From Flavobacterium sp. (GTDB taxonomy: Bacteria > Bacteroidota > Bacteroidia > Flavobacteriales > Flavobacteriaceae), in NCBI GenBank assembly GCA_030153045.1, contig JASLID010000055.1, positions 1 to 38,430 of the forward strand: a stretch of 38,430 nt of DNA. The letters are read 5' to 3'. The notes beneath the pieces were generated by a model. The model searched no databases and had not been told where the DNA came from. It was given only the letters and a program-made list of their open reading frames with translations. A program made the translations under genes and the position numbers. The stretch's first letter is position 1. The number at the start of each line of letters is the position of its first letter. Below are positions 1 to 9,285 of this stretch, piece by piece.

Positions 1-10
1 CAGCTGTCCG

Positions 11-76
11 TTTTATCTTTTCTTGCTTAAAGAAAGCAAGAAAAGGATATCACTTCCATCTGGGCTAGTAAACAAA
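11..76 (+). repeat. Dispersed hairpin repeat, copy A
   Basis: An imperfect element with ATCTTTT at 15-21 and AAAAGGAT at 41-48. The arms CTTTTCTTGCTT (17-28) and AAGCAAGAAAAG (34-45) form a 12-bp hairpin. It is followed by a conserved tail ending in GGGCTA and AAACAA. The same architecture recurs near 9.3, 18.5 and 33.4 kb. It lies directly before the glycosylase gene. Function unknown. Confidence 0.6.
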
Positions 77-80
77 CAAT

Positions 81-692
81 ATGCAACAAGCTATCCAATA
101 TCTATCCAAGAAAGATGTAGTTTTTCAGCAAATCATCAATATGTATGGTTTGCCGGAAATCATTCCGTCGCGACCACAAGGTTTTGAAACTTTGGTATTG
201 CTAATTTTAGAGCAGCAAGTTTCTATCGACTCGGCAAAAGCCACTTTTCTTCGAATGCGAAATGCCGTTGAAAGCATTCAACCTTCGGTTTTAACTGTAT
301 TGTCGGAAGAAGAGTTTAGAACTTTTGGAGTAAGCCGACAAAAAGCAAAATACATCAAATGCTTATCGGAAGCCATTTTAGATAAAAGCCTAGATTTAGA
401 AAGCTTGTCCTTAAAATCTTCAGATGAAATCCGTTCAGAACTTATCAAAATAAAAGGAATTGGCCATTGGACCATCGATGTCTATTTAATGTTTAGTTTG
501 CAGTCGCCAGATGTATTGCCATTGGGTGATGTAGCTATTGTAAATACGATGAAAGAACTGCTCAATCTTCACGACAAACAAGAAATGGAAGAATACGCAA
601 AATTGTGGTCGCCACATAGAACTATGGCGTCTTTCTTGCTTTGGCACCACTATCTTCAAAAAAGAGGGCGAAAAATAACGTATCAGTACTAA
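81..692 (+). CDS. DNA-3-methyladenine glycosylase (AlkA/HhH-GPD family)
   Basis: Base-excision repair glycosylase, expected to remove alkylated purines such as 3-methyladenine from DNA in the cytoplasm. The 203-residue protein has the helix-hairpin-helix segment around residues 112-135 (core IKIKGIGHWTIDVYLM) and the following Pro/Gly loop with the catalytic aspartate, seen as LPLGD at residues 146-150. EQQVS at 44-48 matches the family's conserved helix. The length fits the short AlkA-like proteins without the N-terminal TATA-like domain of E. coli AlkA. The ATG follows a dispersed repeat and no clear promoter was found. The superfamily is clear from the motifs; the exact substrate range is inferred. 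Confidence 0.88.
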   Translation: MQQAIQYLSKKDVVFQQIINMYGLPEIIPSRPQGFETLVLLILEQQVSIDSAKATFLRMRNAVESIQPSVLTVLSEEEFRTFGVSRQKAKYIKCLSEAILDKSLDLESLSLKSSDEIRSELIKIKGIGHWTIDVYLMFSLQSPDVLPLGDVAIVNTMKELLNLHDKQEMEEYAKLWSPHRTMASFLLWHHYLQKRGRKITYQY

Positions 693-719
693 AATTAATA
701 ATCTCTTTACCTTAAATAC

Positions 720-749
720 TTGTAAAAAGTTTTTTTTGCCGTACTTTTG
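720..749 (+). promoter_or_regulatory. Promoter of ppa
   Basis: TTG at 720-722 and TACTTTTG at 742-749, separated by 19 bases, match the Bacteroidetes consensus TTG...TAnnTTTG. The start codon of ppa is about 30 bases downstream. Confidence 0.75.
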
Positions 750-778
750 CACCCTCAAAAAAGCAAAAGATTAAAAAA

Positions 779-1309
779 ATGACAGCTGATAAAGTAAAAA
801 CTTTCGACGTTTTAGTTGAAATTCCAAGAGGTAGTAGAAATAAATACGAGTACGATTTCGATTTAAAAAGGATGCGTTTCGACCGTATGTTGTTTTCTTC
901 AATGATGTATCCGGCAGATTATGGTTTTATTCCAGAAACCTTAGCTTTAGATGGAGATCCTCTAGATGTATTAGTATTAGTAACTAAACCAACTTTTCCT
1001 GGTTGTGTTATCGAAGTGAAGCCAATTGGTGTTTTCCACATGGCAGATGACAAGGGGCCGGATGAAAAAATCATTTGTGTACCGGTATCTGATCCAATTT
1101 GGAATTCTCTAAATGATTTATCAGATATTAATGATCACTTATTGAAAGAAATCGAGCACTTTTTCCAAGTGTATAAAGACTTAGAAAATAAAAAAGTTGA
1201 TGTTGAAGGTTGGGGAGATGTAAAAGAAGCAAGAGAAATTATCAAACAATGTGTTGATCGTTTTGAAGCTATTGAAAACAAACCGGCAGGATTATTCAGT
1301 ATCAAATAA
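779..1309 (+). CDS. ppa: Soluble inorganic pyrophosphatase (family I)
   Basis: Hydrolyses cytoplasmic pyrophosphate to phosphate, pulling biosynthetic reactions forward. The 176-residue length is typical for bacterial family I enzymes. The signature with the metal-binding aspartates is visible as DGDPLDVLVL at residues 58-67, preceded by KYEYDFDL (22-29) and YPADYGFIPET (44-54), which carry other active-site residues. It has its own promoter and is closed by a strong symmetrical terminator. The next gene is a membrane pyrophosphatase, so a soluble and an ion-pumping pyrophosphatase lie side by side but appear to be separate transcripts. Very secure call. Confidence 0.97.
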   Translation: MTADKVKTFDVLVEIPRGSRNKYEYDFDLKRMRFDRMLFSSMMYPADYGFIPETLALDGDPLDVLVLVTKPTFPGCVIEVKPIGVFHMADDKGPDEKIICVPVSDPIWNSLNDLSDINDHLLKEIEHFFQVYKDLENKKVDVEGWGDVKEAREIIKQCVDRFEAIENKPAGLFSIK

Positions 1310-1330
1310 TTGTTGATAACATAGTTTAAT

Positions 1331-1366
1331 AAAAAAGCAACATTTTAATTAAAATGTTGCTTTTTT
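1331..1366 (+). terminator. Terminator after ppa
   Basis: A perfect 36-bp palindrome, AAAAAAGCAACATTTTAA followed by its exact complement, ending in six Ts. It can act in both directions. Confidence 0.9.
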
Positions 1367-1420
1367 ATTTATATTGGTAGTTATATTTACTAAATTAATT
1401 AACTAACCAACAAACAAATT

Positions 1421-4006
1421 ATGAATTCAATGATGATTTATGTGCCAATAATTATGGCATTCATAGGCCTTGCTTTTATGGCAGCCAAAAGAGCTTGGGT
1501 GCTCAAGCAAGATGCCGGAGACGGTAAAATGAAAGAGATTTCAGACCACATCTACGAAGGCGCTTTGGCCTTCCTTAAAGCAGAATATAGATTATTAGCC
1601 ATATTTGTAGTTTTAGCAAGTATCGTTTTAGCTGGAATTACTTTTGTTCCAGGTGTACAAACCCATTTATTAATAGTAGTTGCTTTTATTTTTGGAGCCT
1701 TTTTCTCGGCATTGGCTGGAAATATGGGGATGAAAATAGCAACTAAAACCAATGTTAGAACGACGCAAGCTGCTCGTACTAGTTTACCTCAAGCTTTAAA
1801 AGTTTCTTTTGGTGGTGGGACGGTAATGGGATTAGGTGTTGCTGGTTTAGCAGTTTTAGGTTTAACTTCTTTCTTTATTTTCTTCTTCCATTTTTTTATG
1901 GGTGGAACATGGACTTCTTCTGAAGACATGACCGTCGTATTGGAAACATTAGCGGGATTCTCTCTTGGAGCGGAATCTATTGCTTTGTTTGCACGTGTAG
2001 GCGGTGGAATTTATACCAAAGCTGCCGATGTTGGTGCCGACTTAGTTGGTAAAGTAGAAGCTGGTATTCCAGAAGATGATCCTCGTAACCCTGCTACCAT
2101 TGCAGATAACGTTGGAGATAATGTTGGAGACGTTGCAGGTATGGGTGCCGATTTATTCGGATCTTATGTTGCGACAGTATTAGCAGCCATGGTTTTGGGT
2201 AATTATGTTATCAAGGATATGGGTGGGAAAATCGATGACGCTTTCGGTGGAATTGGACCTATTTTATTGCCAATGACTATCGCCGGTTTCGGAATTTTAT
2301 TCTCTATCATTGGAACCATGTTGGTAAAAATCACAAGTAACGATGCCAAAGAAAAACAAGTGCAAGGTGCGTTAAATGTTGGGAACTGGGTTTCTATCGT
2401 TTTAACAGCCATTTCTTGTTTCTTTTTAGTGAAATATATGTTGCCTGAAGTAATGACCATGAAATTCTACGGAGAAGCTGCACAGCAAATTTCTTCTATG
2501 AGAGTGTTTTATGCTACCATTGTTGGGTTAATAGTAGGAGGAGTTATTTCTTCTGTGACTGAATATTATACAGGATTAGGGACGAAACCAGTATTGGCTA
2601 TCGTTCAAAAATCAAGTACTGGGGCTGGAACTAACGTAATTGCTGGTTTGGCAACTGGAATGATTTCAACTTTTCCAACAGTATTAATATTTGCCGGAGC
2701 AATTTGGATTTCTTACGCTTTGGCTGGATTTTATGGTGTGGCTTTAGCAGCATCAGCCATGATGGCAACTACAGCGATGCAATTAGCAATCGACGCTTTC
2801 GGACCAATATCTGATAACGCCGGTGGTATTGCTGAAATGAGTGAATTACCAAAAGAAGTACGTACACGTACTGATATTTTAGATTCTGTTGGAAACACAA
2901 CAGCAGCAACGGGTAAAGGTTTTGCTATCGCTTCGGCAGCATTGACTTCATTAGCGTTGTTTGCAGCTTATGTAACGTTTACAGGAATTGACGGAATTAA
3001 TATTTTCAAAGCTCCGGTTTTAGCTATGTTATTCGTAGGTGGAATGATTCCAGTGGTTTTCTCTGCTTTGGCAATGAACTCTGTAGGTAAAGCTGCAATG
3101 GATATGGTGTACGAAGTACGTCGCCAGTTCAAAGAAATTCCAGGAATCATGGAAGGAACTGGAAAACCAGAATATGGTAAATGTGTGGAAATTTCTACAA
3201 AAGCTGCACTACGTGAAATGATGTTGCCAGGTATCTTGACTATTGGTTTCCCTATTGCAATCGTATTATTAGGATTAGTAGTTTATGGAGATAATCACCA
3301 ATTAATCGCTGAAATGTTAGGAGGTTACATGGCTGGAGTTACTGTTTCGGGTGTGCTTTGGGCTGTGTTTCAAAATAATGCTGGTGGAGCTTGGGACAAT
3401 GCTAAAAAATCTTTCGAAGCAGGTGTAATGATTAATGGAGAAATGACATACAAAGGTTCAGATGCTCACAAAGCTGCTGTAACTGGAGATACTGTTGGAG
3501 ATCCATTTAAAGACACTTCTGGTCCATCGATGAATATTTTAATAAAGCTAACATGTTTAATTGGATTAGTAATTGCGCCTATTTTAGGAAACGGACATTC
3601 TGAAGGAGCTACAAAAGATGCTTGTTGTGCTGCTAAAACAGAAATGAAGCATGAAATGAAATGCGATGTTTCTAAAATGGCTACAATGACCAAAGACGAG
3701 TGCGCTAAAATGTGCGACGAAATGGGTTGTACTGCTGAAGAAAAAGCAATGTGCATGGCTCATTATGATGCTGATGGTAAATTTGTAGGTGCTAAAGACT
3801 GTAAAATGGCTTGTTGTAATGCTTCAGAAGCTGGAGTGAAAAATGAAATTCGCAAAGAAATTTCTGTTAAAAAAGAAAGTGTGAATGGAAAAGTAAAAGC
3901 AACAGTGATTACTTCAACTACTGAAAATGGAAAAACGGCTGAAGCTACCGAGGTTTTTGAAGGTACTGAAGCAGAAGTTCAAGCTAAATTAGATGCTTTG
4001 AAATAA
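1421..4006 (+). CDS. hppA: Membrane-bound ion-translocating pyrophosphatase with Cys/Met-rich C-terminal extension
   Basis: Integral membrane pump that couples pyrophosphate hydrolysis to H+ (or Na+) export. The conserved core spans about residues 1-723, with many hydrophobic helices. The catalytic stretch DDPRNPATIADNVGDN lies at 219-234, and GNTTAATGKG at 491-500 has the Ala and Gly typical of K+-dependent members. The usual gate glutamate of helix 6 is absent: residues 247-251 read GSYVA, not ESY (Na+-type) or GSYAE (plant-type). A glutamate instead occurs in the preceding helix (GAES, E185). Residues about 725-861 form an unusual tail: the first 75 carry 10 Cys and 9 Met, including two CC pairs, and the last 60 are charged. 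The tail runs to the stop codon just before a strong terminator. Core function is secure; ion and tail function are not. Confidence 0.95.
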   Translation: MNSMMIYVPIIMAFIGLAFMAAKRAWVLKQDAGDGKMKEISDHIYEGALAFLKAEYRLLAIFVVLASIVLAGITFVPGVQTHLLIVVAFIFGAFFSALAGNMGMKIATKTNVRTTQAARTSLPQALKVSFGGGTVMGLGVAGLAVLGLTSFFIFFFHFFMGGTWTSSEDMTVVLETLAGFSLGAESIALFARVGGGIYTKAADVGADLVGKVEAGIPEDDPRNPATIADNVGDNVGDVAGMGADLFGSYVATVLAAMVLGNYVIKDMGGKIDDAFGGIGPILLPMTIAGFGILFSIIGTMLVKITSNDAKEKQVQGALNVGNWVSIVLTAISCFFLVKYMLPEVMTMKFYGEAAQQISSMRVFYATIVGLIVGGVISSVTEYYTGLGTKPVLAIVQKSSTGAGTNVIAGLATGMISTFPTVLIFAGAIWISYALAGFYGVALAASAMMATTAMQLAIDAFGPISDNAGGIAEMSELPKEVRTRTDILDSVGNTTAATGKGFAIASAALTSLALFAAYVTFTGIDGINIFKAPVLAMLFVGGMIPVVFSALAMNSVGKAAMDMVYEVRRQFKEIPGIMEGTGKPEYGKCVEISTKAALREMMLPGILTIGFPIAIVLLGLVVYGDNHQLIAEMLGGYMAGVTVSGVLWAVFQNNAGGAWDNAKKSFEAGVMINGEMTYKGSDAHKAAVTGDTVGDPFKDTSGPSMNILIKLTCLIGLVIAPILGNGHSEGATKDACCAAKTEMKHEMKCDVSKMATMTKDECAKMCDEMGCTAEEKAMCMAHYDADGKFVGAKDCKMACCNASEAGVKNEIRKEISVKKESVNGKVKATVITSTTENGKTAEATEVFEGTEAEVQAKLDALK

Positions 4007-4027
4007 AAGCAAAACTGAGATTATATT

Positions 4028-4058
4028 AAAAACGCCCCGAAATTTCGGGGCGTTTTTT
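4028..4058. terminator. Bidirectional terminator between hppA and the deoxynucleoside kinase gene
   Basis: GC-rich palindrome AACGCCCCGAAA/TTTCGGGGCGTT flanked by A and T runs on the two sides, placed between convergent genes. Confidence 0.93.
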
Positions 4059-4081
4059 GTTTTAAATCGTTTTTATTAGGT

Positions 4082-4696
4082 TTAGAACAATCCGTTGATT
4101 TCGGCATCAATCCGATTAAAAATCATTCCAAGATCTTCTGGATTATTTACAAAATCAATATTGTCAACATCAATAATGAGTAATTTCCCTTTTTTATAGC
4201 TTTGAATCCAAGCTTCATAACGTTCGTTCAATCGGCTCAAATAATCAATTGAAATAGTGTTCTCGTACTCACGCCCACGCATGTGTATTTGCTTTACCAA
4301 GTTAGGAATCGAACTTCTTAAATAAATAAGCAAATCAGGTGCTTCTACAGTAGTTTCCATTAATTCAAATAAAGAAATATAATTTTCAAAATCTCTATTG
4401 GTCATCAATCCCATGGCATGCAAGTTAGGGGCAAATATGTGTGAATCCTCATAAATAGTTCTGTCTTGAATTACTTTTTTACCACTTTGACGTATTTGTA
4501 AAATTTGACGAAAACGACTATTCAAGAAATAAATCTGAAGGTTAAAACTCCAGCGCTCCATTTGATGGTAAAAATCGTCTAAATATGGATTGTCAACTAC
4601 ATCTTCAAAATGAGGTTCCCATTTAAAATGTTTGGCTAAAAGTTTTGTCAGTGTTGTTTTTCCCGCTCCAATGTTCCCTGCTACAGCTATATGCAT
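4082..4696 (-). CDS. Deoxynucleoside kinase (dNK family)
   Basis: Salvage kinase that phosphorylates deoxynucleosides, probably deoxyadenosine, deoxyguanosine or deoxycytidine, using ATP or GTP. The 204-residue protein has the P-loop GNIGAGKTT at residues 7-15, the family's D-R motif in QDRTIYED at 77-84, and a lid-type arginine segment (HMRGREYE) further on. The start codon overlaps the stop of the upstream exported-protein gene by one base (TAATG), so the two are probably translationally coupled. Family is clear; the preferred nucleoside cannot be read from sequence. Confidence 0.92.
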   Translation of the reverse strand: MHIAVAGNIGAGKTTLTKLLAKHFKWEPHFEDVVDNPYLDDFYHQMERWSFNLQIYFLNSRFRQILQIRQSGKKVIQDRTIYEDSHIFAPNLHAMGLMTNRDFENYISLFELMETTVEAPDLLIYLRSSIPNLVKQIHMRGREYENTISIDYLSRLNERYEAWIQSYKKGKLLIIDVDNIDFVNNPEDLGMIFNRIDAEINGLF

Positions 4697-5481
4697 TATG
4701 GTAAATTAATTATATAATTGGTAATTCCTTCGTCTGTAAAAATAGCTAAATTTTGGTTTTTGTAGTAAAAACTTTTAAAGCTTTTTTCAATATCATTTAT
4801 AGGAATTGATTTGTTCTCTTCGATGTCAAAAAAGTATAAAATATCGCCCTTTTTATACAAAACCAATCGCTCATCACAAATAAAAACTTGGTCAAAATTT
4901 GGGATTTGGGCTAATAATTTTTTCTTACCAAAAATGTCATATCTGTAAAATTTGTTATCTACATCAATCCAATAAAAGTCGTTAAAATCGGCAGTGTATT
5001 TTTTGATTGCCTTGTCAAATGGCTGGCCAATAGGTTTGTGTGAGTTTTTACGATAATTAAATAATCGTAGTTGTTGGTTGGTTGAATCAAAAATCCAGAA
5101 GTTGTTTTGTGAAGAAAAACCGCAAACCGAAACAATCATGCCACCTAATTTTTCTAAAAAATTAATTTTTTGTACTTCATTCAGTTGATTGTCTAAAGCA
5201 ATTACAACATTGAAATTTTCGTAAAAAAGAATAATTCGCAAAGGATTTTGAATATCTACACTCGAAAGTTTACCTAAAGAAGGGCTTTTGTATTGGAAAG
5301 TTTCTGAGCCTTTAATTTTAAAAAGAGTATTGTTCTTTATGAAATATTGGTAATCGTACGAATCTTGTCCAATAAATTGATCAGCTTCAATAATTACGGT
5401 GCTCATTCTAGAAGCGACAGGATCATTGTACTGTGCCAGAACAGATGCGGACAGGAGTAGGAATAATGCTAAAGTTTTCAT
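4696..5481 (-). CDS. Exported protein of unknown function
   Basis: I do not recognise a named family. The 261-residue protein starts with a signal peptide (MKTLALFLLLSASVLAQ), so it is secreted or periplasmic; there is no lipobox cysteine. The rest shows repeated short strands with aromatic residues (for example YDYQYFIKNN, NNFWIFDSTNQQLRLF and NNIDFKSFYY-like patches), a pattern suggesting a beta-rich fold, possibly propeller-like; this is inference only. It is the first gene of a two-gene minus-strand unit with the deoxynucleoside kinase, overlapping by one base. No functional link to nucleoside salvage is evident, although the pairing may be conserved in relatives. Confidence 0.8.
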   Translation of the reverse strand: MKTLALFLLLSASVLAQYNDPVASRMSTVIIEADQFIGQDSYDYQYFIKNNTLFKIKGSETFQYKSPSLGKLSSVDIQNPLRIILFYENFNVVIALDNQLNEVQKINFLEKLGGMIVSVCGFSSQNNFWIFDSTNQQLRLFNYRKNSHKPIGQPFDKAIKKYTADFNDFYWIDVDNKFYRYDIFGKKKLLAQIPNFDQVFICDERLVLYKKGDILYFFDIEENKSIPINDIEKSFKSFYYKNQNLAIFTDEGITNYIINLP

Positions 5482-5607
5482 AAAAGCTAAGTTACAATTA
5501 AACTTTATATTTTTTAAAAAGTCATATCTTTTTATTTAACAATCCTTTAGTAACAAATCACAAATTCATTCGTCATATTTGTTCATACATTTTAAAAGCA
5601 AAAAGAA

Positions 5608-6510
5608 ATGATAAAATTTATTACCTCATTAGTTCTGTTTATTGTCGTTACAACGGCTTCATTAGCTCAAGATTTCCAAGGAATGGCAGTTTACGAATCA
5701 AAAACCAGCACAGCCGATTTTAAATCAAGAATGGAAGGAAATAAAGATATTACTCCCGAAATGCAGAAAATGATTGAAGAACGTATGAAAAAAGCTTTCG
5801 AAAAGACTTTCATCTTAAACTTCGATAAAACGGCATCTATCTATAAAGAAGAAGAGAAACTAGACGCTCCCGGAACCCAAGTTAATATGAGAATGATGGG
5901 CTCTATGATGGGTGGCGGTGGAACGCATTATAAAAACATCAAGCAAAAAACTTTTACTGTCGACAGAGAAATGATGGGTAAAGAGTTTTTAATTCAGGAT
6001 TCATTGCCAAAATTAGATTGGAAAATGAGTCAGGAGACCAAAGAAATTGGTGGTTATATGTGTTTTAAAGCCACAGCGACTCAAAAAGCAAGTCAGTCTG
6101 ATTTTAGAAACTTCAGAATGAAAAAGCAAGAGGAAAACAAAGACAAAAAAGAAGCGTCGGCTTCAGAAAAACCAAAAACAACCGACTTCATGAAAGAAGG
6201 TGAAATTCCAAAAGAAATTGAAGTCATAGCTTGGTATACGCCTGAAATTCCAGTAAGTACAGGTCCAGAAAACTACCAAGGTTTGCCAGGTTTAATCCTT
6301 GAAGTTAGTGCAGGAAAAACGACCATTTTATGTTCGAAAGTGGTTATGAATGTTAAAGAGAAAAAAGAAATAAAAGCTTCCGATAAAGGTAAAATGGTTA
6401 CTCAAAAAGAGTACGACGAAATTGTAATGAAAAAAATGGAAGAATTCAGACAAATGAATGAAGGAAGAGGCGGTAATGGAGGCGGAATGCAAATAAGAAT
6501 GAATAGATAA
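5608..6510 (+). CDS. GLPGLI family protein
   Basis: Bacteroidetes-specific exported protein of unknown biochemical role, named after its hallmark motif, seen exactly as GLPGLI at residues 225-230 in the context YQGLPGLILEV. A signal peptide covers about residues 1-20 (cleavage after SLAQ-type end). The middle is very rich in Met, Lys and Glu (for example MRMMGSMMGGGG at 94-105), and the C-terminus is Gly/Arg/Met-rich. It is followed after 14 bases by a large outer membrane receptor gene, the usual partner of GLPGLI genes, so the two probably form an envelope unit. Family call is firm; substrate or metal preference is unknown. Confidence 0.93.
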   Translation: MIKFITSLVLFIVVTTASLAQDFQGMAVYESKTSTADFKSRMEGNKDITPEMQKMIEERMKKAFEKTFILNFDKTASIYKEEEKLDAPGTQVNMRMMGSMMGGGGTHYKNIKQKTFTVDREMMGKEFLIQDSLPKLDWKMSQETKEIGGYMCFKATATQKASQSDFRNFRMKKQEENKDKKEASASEKPKTTDFMKEGEIPKEIEVIAWYTPEIPVSTGPENYQGLPGLILEVSAGKTTILCSKVVMNVKEKKEIKASDKGKMVTQKEYDEIVMKKMEEFRQMNEGRGGNGGGMQIRMNR

Positions 6511-6524
6511 AACCTCAAAAATTC

Positions 6525-9239
6525 ATGAAATATTTATTTGGGTTTTTATGCATTAGTTTCTCATTTGTAGGATTTTCTCAAAATGTCCGTTTTGAAGGAA
6601 TTGTAAAAGATACGGTCAATGCTCCACTTGAAATGGCGAACGTCATGGCTGTAAATCAAGCTACAAAAGCAGTCGATGCTTATTCGATTACCAATGATAA
6701 AGGGAAATTTCTTTTAAACCTTAATGCAAATTCCAATTATACTATCCGATTTACATTTTTAGGATTAAAGACTAAAAATTTATCCATTTCGACTAAAACC
6801 GAAAATATTTCTCAGAATGTAACCTTAACGGCCGATGCAAATGAATTAGCAGCAGTAGAAATTGTCCGCGAAATGCCCGTTTCAGTTCGTGGCGATACCA
6901 TTATTTATAATGCCGATTCGTTCAAAAACGGAACCGAACGCAAACTAGAAGATGTGCTAAAAAAATTGCCTGGAGTCGAAGTTAATAAAGATGGTGAAAT
7001 TGAAGTAGAAGGAAAAAAAGTGCAAAAAATCATGGTGGAAGGCAAAGATTTTTTTGATGGAGATACTAAAATTGCCACCAAAAATATTCCTGCCGATGCT
7101 TTAGATAAAATTCAAGTACTTCGAAACTATAACGAAGTTACCAATCTGAAAGGTCTTGAAAACAATGAAGAAAATGTAGCCATTAATATCAAACTAAAAG
7201 AAGGTAAAAAGAATTTTTGGTTTGGCGATATGACTGCTGGAATTGGGGTAGGACATGAGGATGACCGACATATATTGAATCCCAAATTATTTTATTACAG
7301 TCCAAAATACAGCGTTAACGTTATTGGAAACTTCAACAATATTGGCGAGTTGCCCTTAACGGCTCAGGATTATTTTAAGTTTACCGGCGGATTTAAAAAC
7401 ATGATGAAAAAAGGAGGGACAAACTTTAATGTTTCTTCAAACGATTTAGGGATTTTAGGATTGCGTAATAATAGAGCGAAGGAAATTGATACTAAATTTG
7501 GGGCAGCCAACTTTAGTTATAACCCTTCTAAAGCATGGACAATTAGTGGGTTTGGTATTTTTTCTGCTAACGAGACAGAAATTGAAACCAATACTAAAAC
7601 GACCGGTTTGCCTGATAATAAAGAGGAAGATAAACAAGACATTTCGACACAACAGAACAGTTTGGGGATGTTTAAATTGAGTTCGAGTTATGTACCTTCC
7701 ACAAAAGCGCATTTCGATTACGATGGATTATTCAAACTATCGGACCAAAAAGAAAATACCAGTATTTTTTCAAGTATTTCAAACGATATTTTTACGACTA
7801 AAAAACAAAACCCATTTACATTCAATCAAAACTTAAACTATTATTACACACTCAACGATAAAAATGTCTTTGCGTTCGAGCTACAACATTTATTTCAGGA
7901 GGAAGATCCTTTTTACAATGCCAATTTATTTAAAGGATTGTTTGTAATTCCACCACCTTTTATTTCGCTTAGCGACTACAATAATTCTCAAACCCGAAAT
8001 GATGTCAATCAAACTAGATTTGTTAAGACCAGTAAATTAGATGGGAAATTCGATTATTACTATATGCTCACGCCAAAAAGTAATATTAATGTAACGATTG
8101 GAAATACGTATTCGTATCAAAATTTCAATTCGCATATTTTCCAGGTTTTAGATGCTGGAAATCAAAATAATCTAAATGCAGCCGAGAATAATAATGACGT
8201 AAATTATGCTTTCAATGATGTTTTTCTTGGATTGCATTATAAGTTTTTACTAGGAAAATTCACGTTCAATCCTGGTTTTAGCGTTCATAATTACCAAACC
8301 ATTGACGAGCAATTAGGGACATCAAATGCCAATTCATTCCATCGTTTTTTACCTGATGTATATGCTTTGTGGCAATTAAAAAAATCAGAAACGCTAACCT
8401 ATAATTTTTCATTAGCCAATAATTTTACCGACATTAATAAATTGGCCGAAGGCTATTTAGTTCCCAATTACAATAGCTTGTTTAGAGGAAATAGAAATTT
8501 AGAAAATTCATTGTCACAAGTACATGCTCTTCGATATTTCAAATACAATATGTTTAATTTCGAAAATATCTTTGCTGCTATTTCGTATACAAAACAAGTG
8601 GAAGCTGTTAAAAATAAAGCCTTGTTAAACAGCATCAACCAAACATCATCAGCGGTTAATATCGATTCAAATTTTGCTGACGAAGCTATTTCCGGAAATG
8701 CCAATTACGGACGTTCCTTTCTCAGGTATTATAAAGCTTCATTAGGAGCCAATTTAAATTGGAGTAAGTTTAACAACATCAGGGTGTTTCAAGATAACAC
8801 CGAAACAATTCAAACCACGGAATCTTTCAGTCAAAATTACAACTTGCGTTTCTCGACTAACTTTAAAGAAATGCCAAATCTAGAATTAGCCTATAATTAT
8901 TCAATTAGCGATAATTTTAGCGATACCTTTTATACAGATGCGCCTTCGGTTAAGTTAGAATATTATTTCTTCGATGCCTTTTCGTTTACTTCAGAATACA
9001 CTTTTTACAACAATCGAAATAAGTCTAAAACAGTCAATAACGAATACGATTTTCTGACTGCTAATTTGATGTATCAAAAAAAGAACAGCAAATGGGAGTG
9101 GAAATTATCTGGGACAAATTTGTTGAATACGAAGTCTTTAAACGATAGTAGTTTCAATCAATTAGGAGGGTCAAGCAGTTTTTCGAGTTATGTTGTACAA
9201 CCTCGATACTTGATATTGAGTTTGAAGTATGATTTGTAG
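6525..9239 (+). CDS. TonB-dependent-receptor-like outer membrane protein
   Basis: A 904-residue outer membrane protein. After a signal peptide (ending VGFSQ) there is a carboxypeptidase-regulatory-like beta-sandwich (about 22-105, with the typical NDKGKFLL and FLGLKT segments). A plug-like domain follows (about 110-230, including LEDVLKKLPGVEVNKDGEIE), then a long barrel of alternating aromatic strands ending in PRYLILSLKYDL. No SusD partner is nearby, so it is not a classical polysaccharide-utilisation pair. With the upstream GLPGLI gene it likely makes an outer-membrane unit; the cargo is unknown. It is followed by a dispersed repeat and a shared terminator. Confidence 0.9.
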   Translation: MKYLFGFLCISFSFVGFSQNVRFEGIVKDTVNAPLEMANVMAVNQATKAVDAYSITNDKGKFLLNLNANSNYTIRFTFLGLKTKNLSISTKTENISQNVTLTADANELAAVEIVREMPVSVRGDTIIYNADSFKNGTERKLEDVLKKLPGVEVNKDGEIEVEGKKVQKIMVEGKDFFDGDTKIATKNIPADALDKIQVLRNYNEVTNLKGLENNEENVAINIKLKEGKKNFWFGDMTAGIGVGHEDDRHILNPKLFYYSPKYSVNVIGNFNNIGELPLTAQDYFKFTGGFKNMMKKGGTNFNVSSNDLGILGLRNNRAKEIDTKFGAANFSYNPSKAWTISGFGIFSANETEIETNTKTTGLPDNKEEDKQDISTQQNSLGMFKLSSSYVPSTKAHFDYDGLFKLSDQKENTSIFSSISNDIFTTKKQNPFTFNQNLNYYYTLNDKNVFAFELQHLFQEEDPFYNANLFKGLFVIPPPFISLSDYNNSQTRNDVNQTRFVKTSKLDGKFDYYYMLTPKSNINVTIGNTYSYQNFNSHIFQVLDAGNQNNLNAAENNNDVNYAFNDVFLGLHYKFLLGKFTFNPGFSVHNYQTIDEQLGTSNANSFHRFLPDVYALWQLKKSETLTYNFSLANNFTDINKLAEGYLVPNYNSLFRGNRNLENSLSQVHALRYFKYNMFNFENIFAAISYTKQVEAVKNKALLNSINQTSSAVNIDSNFADEAISGNANYGRSFLRYYKASLGANLNWSKFNNIRVFQDNTETIQTTESFSQNYNLRFSTNFKEMPNLELAYNYSISDNFSDTFYTDAPSVKLEYYFFDAFSFTSEYTFYNNRNKSKTVNNEYDFLTANLMYQKKNSKWEWKLSGTNLLNTKSLNDSSFNQLGGSSSFSSYVVQPRYLILSLKYDL

Positions 9240-9285
9240 CTAATCCTGCGCCCGAGGCTGAAAGCCGAACTGGCGAAGCAATTCG

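Noticed and set aside
7486..7680. Open frames opposite or out of frame inside long genes, for example within the receptor gene
   Set aside because: They lie entirely within well-supported genes, show no domain features and have low-complexity composition.
5608..9239. GLPGLI gene and receptor as a polysaccharide-utilisation locus
   Set aside because: No SusD-like lipoprotein or glycoside hydrolase is present.
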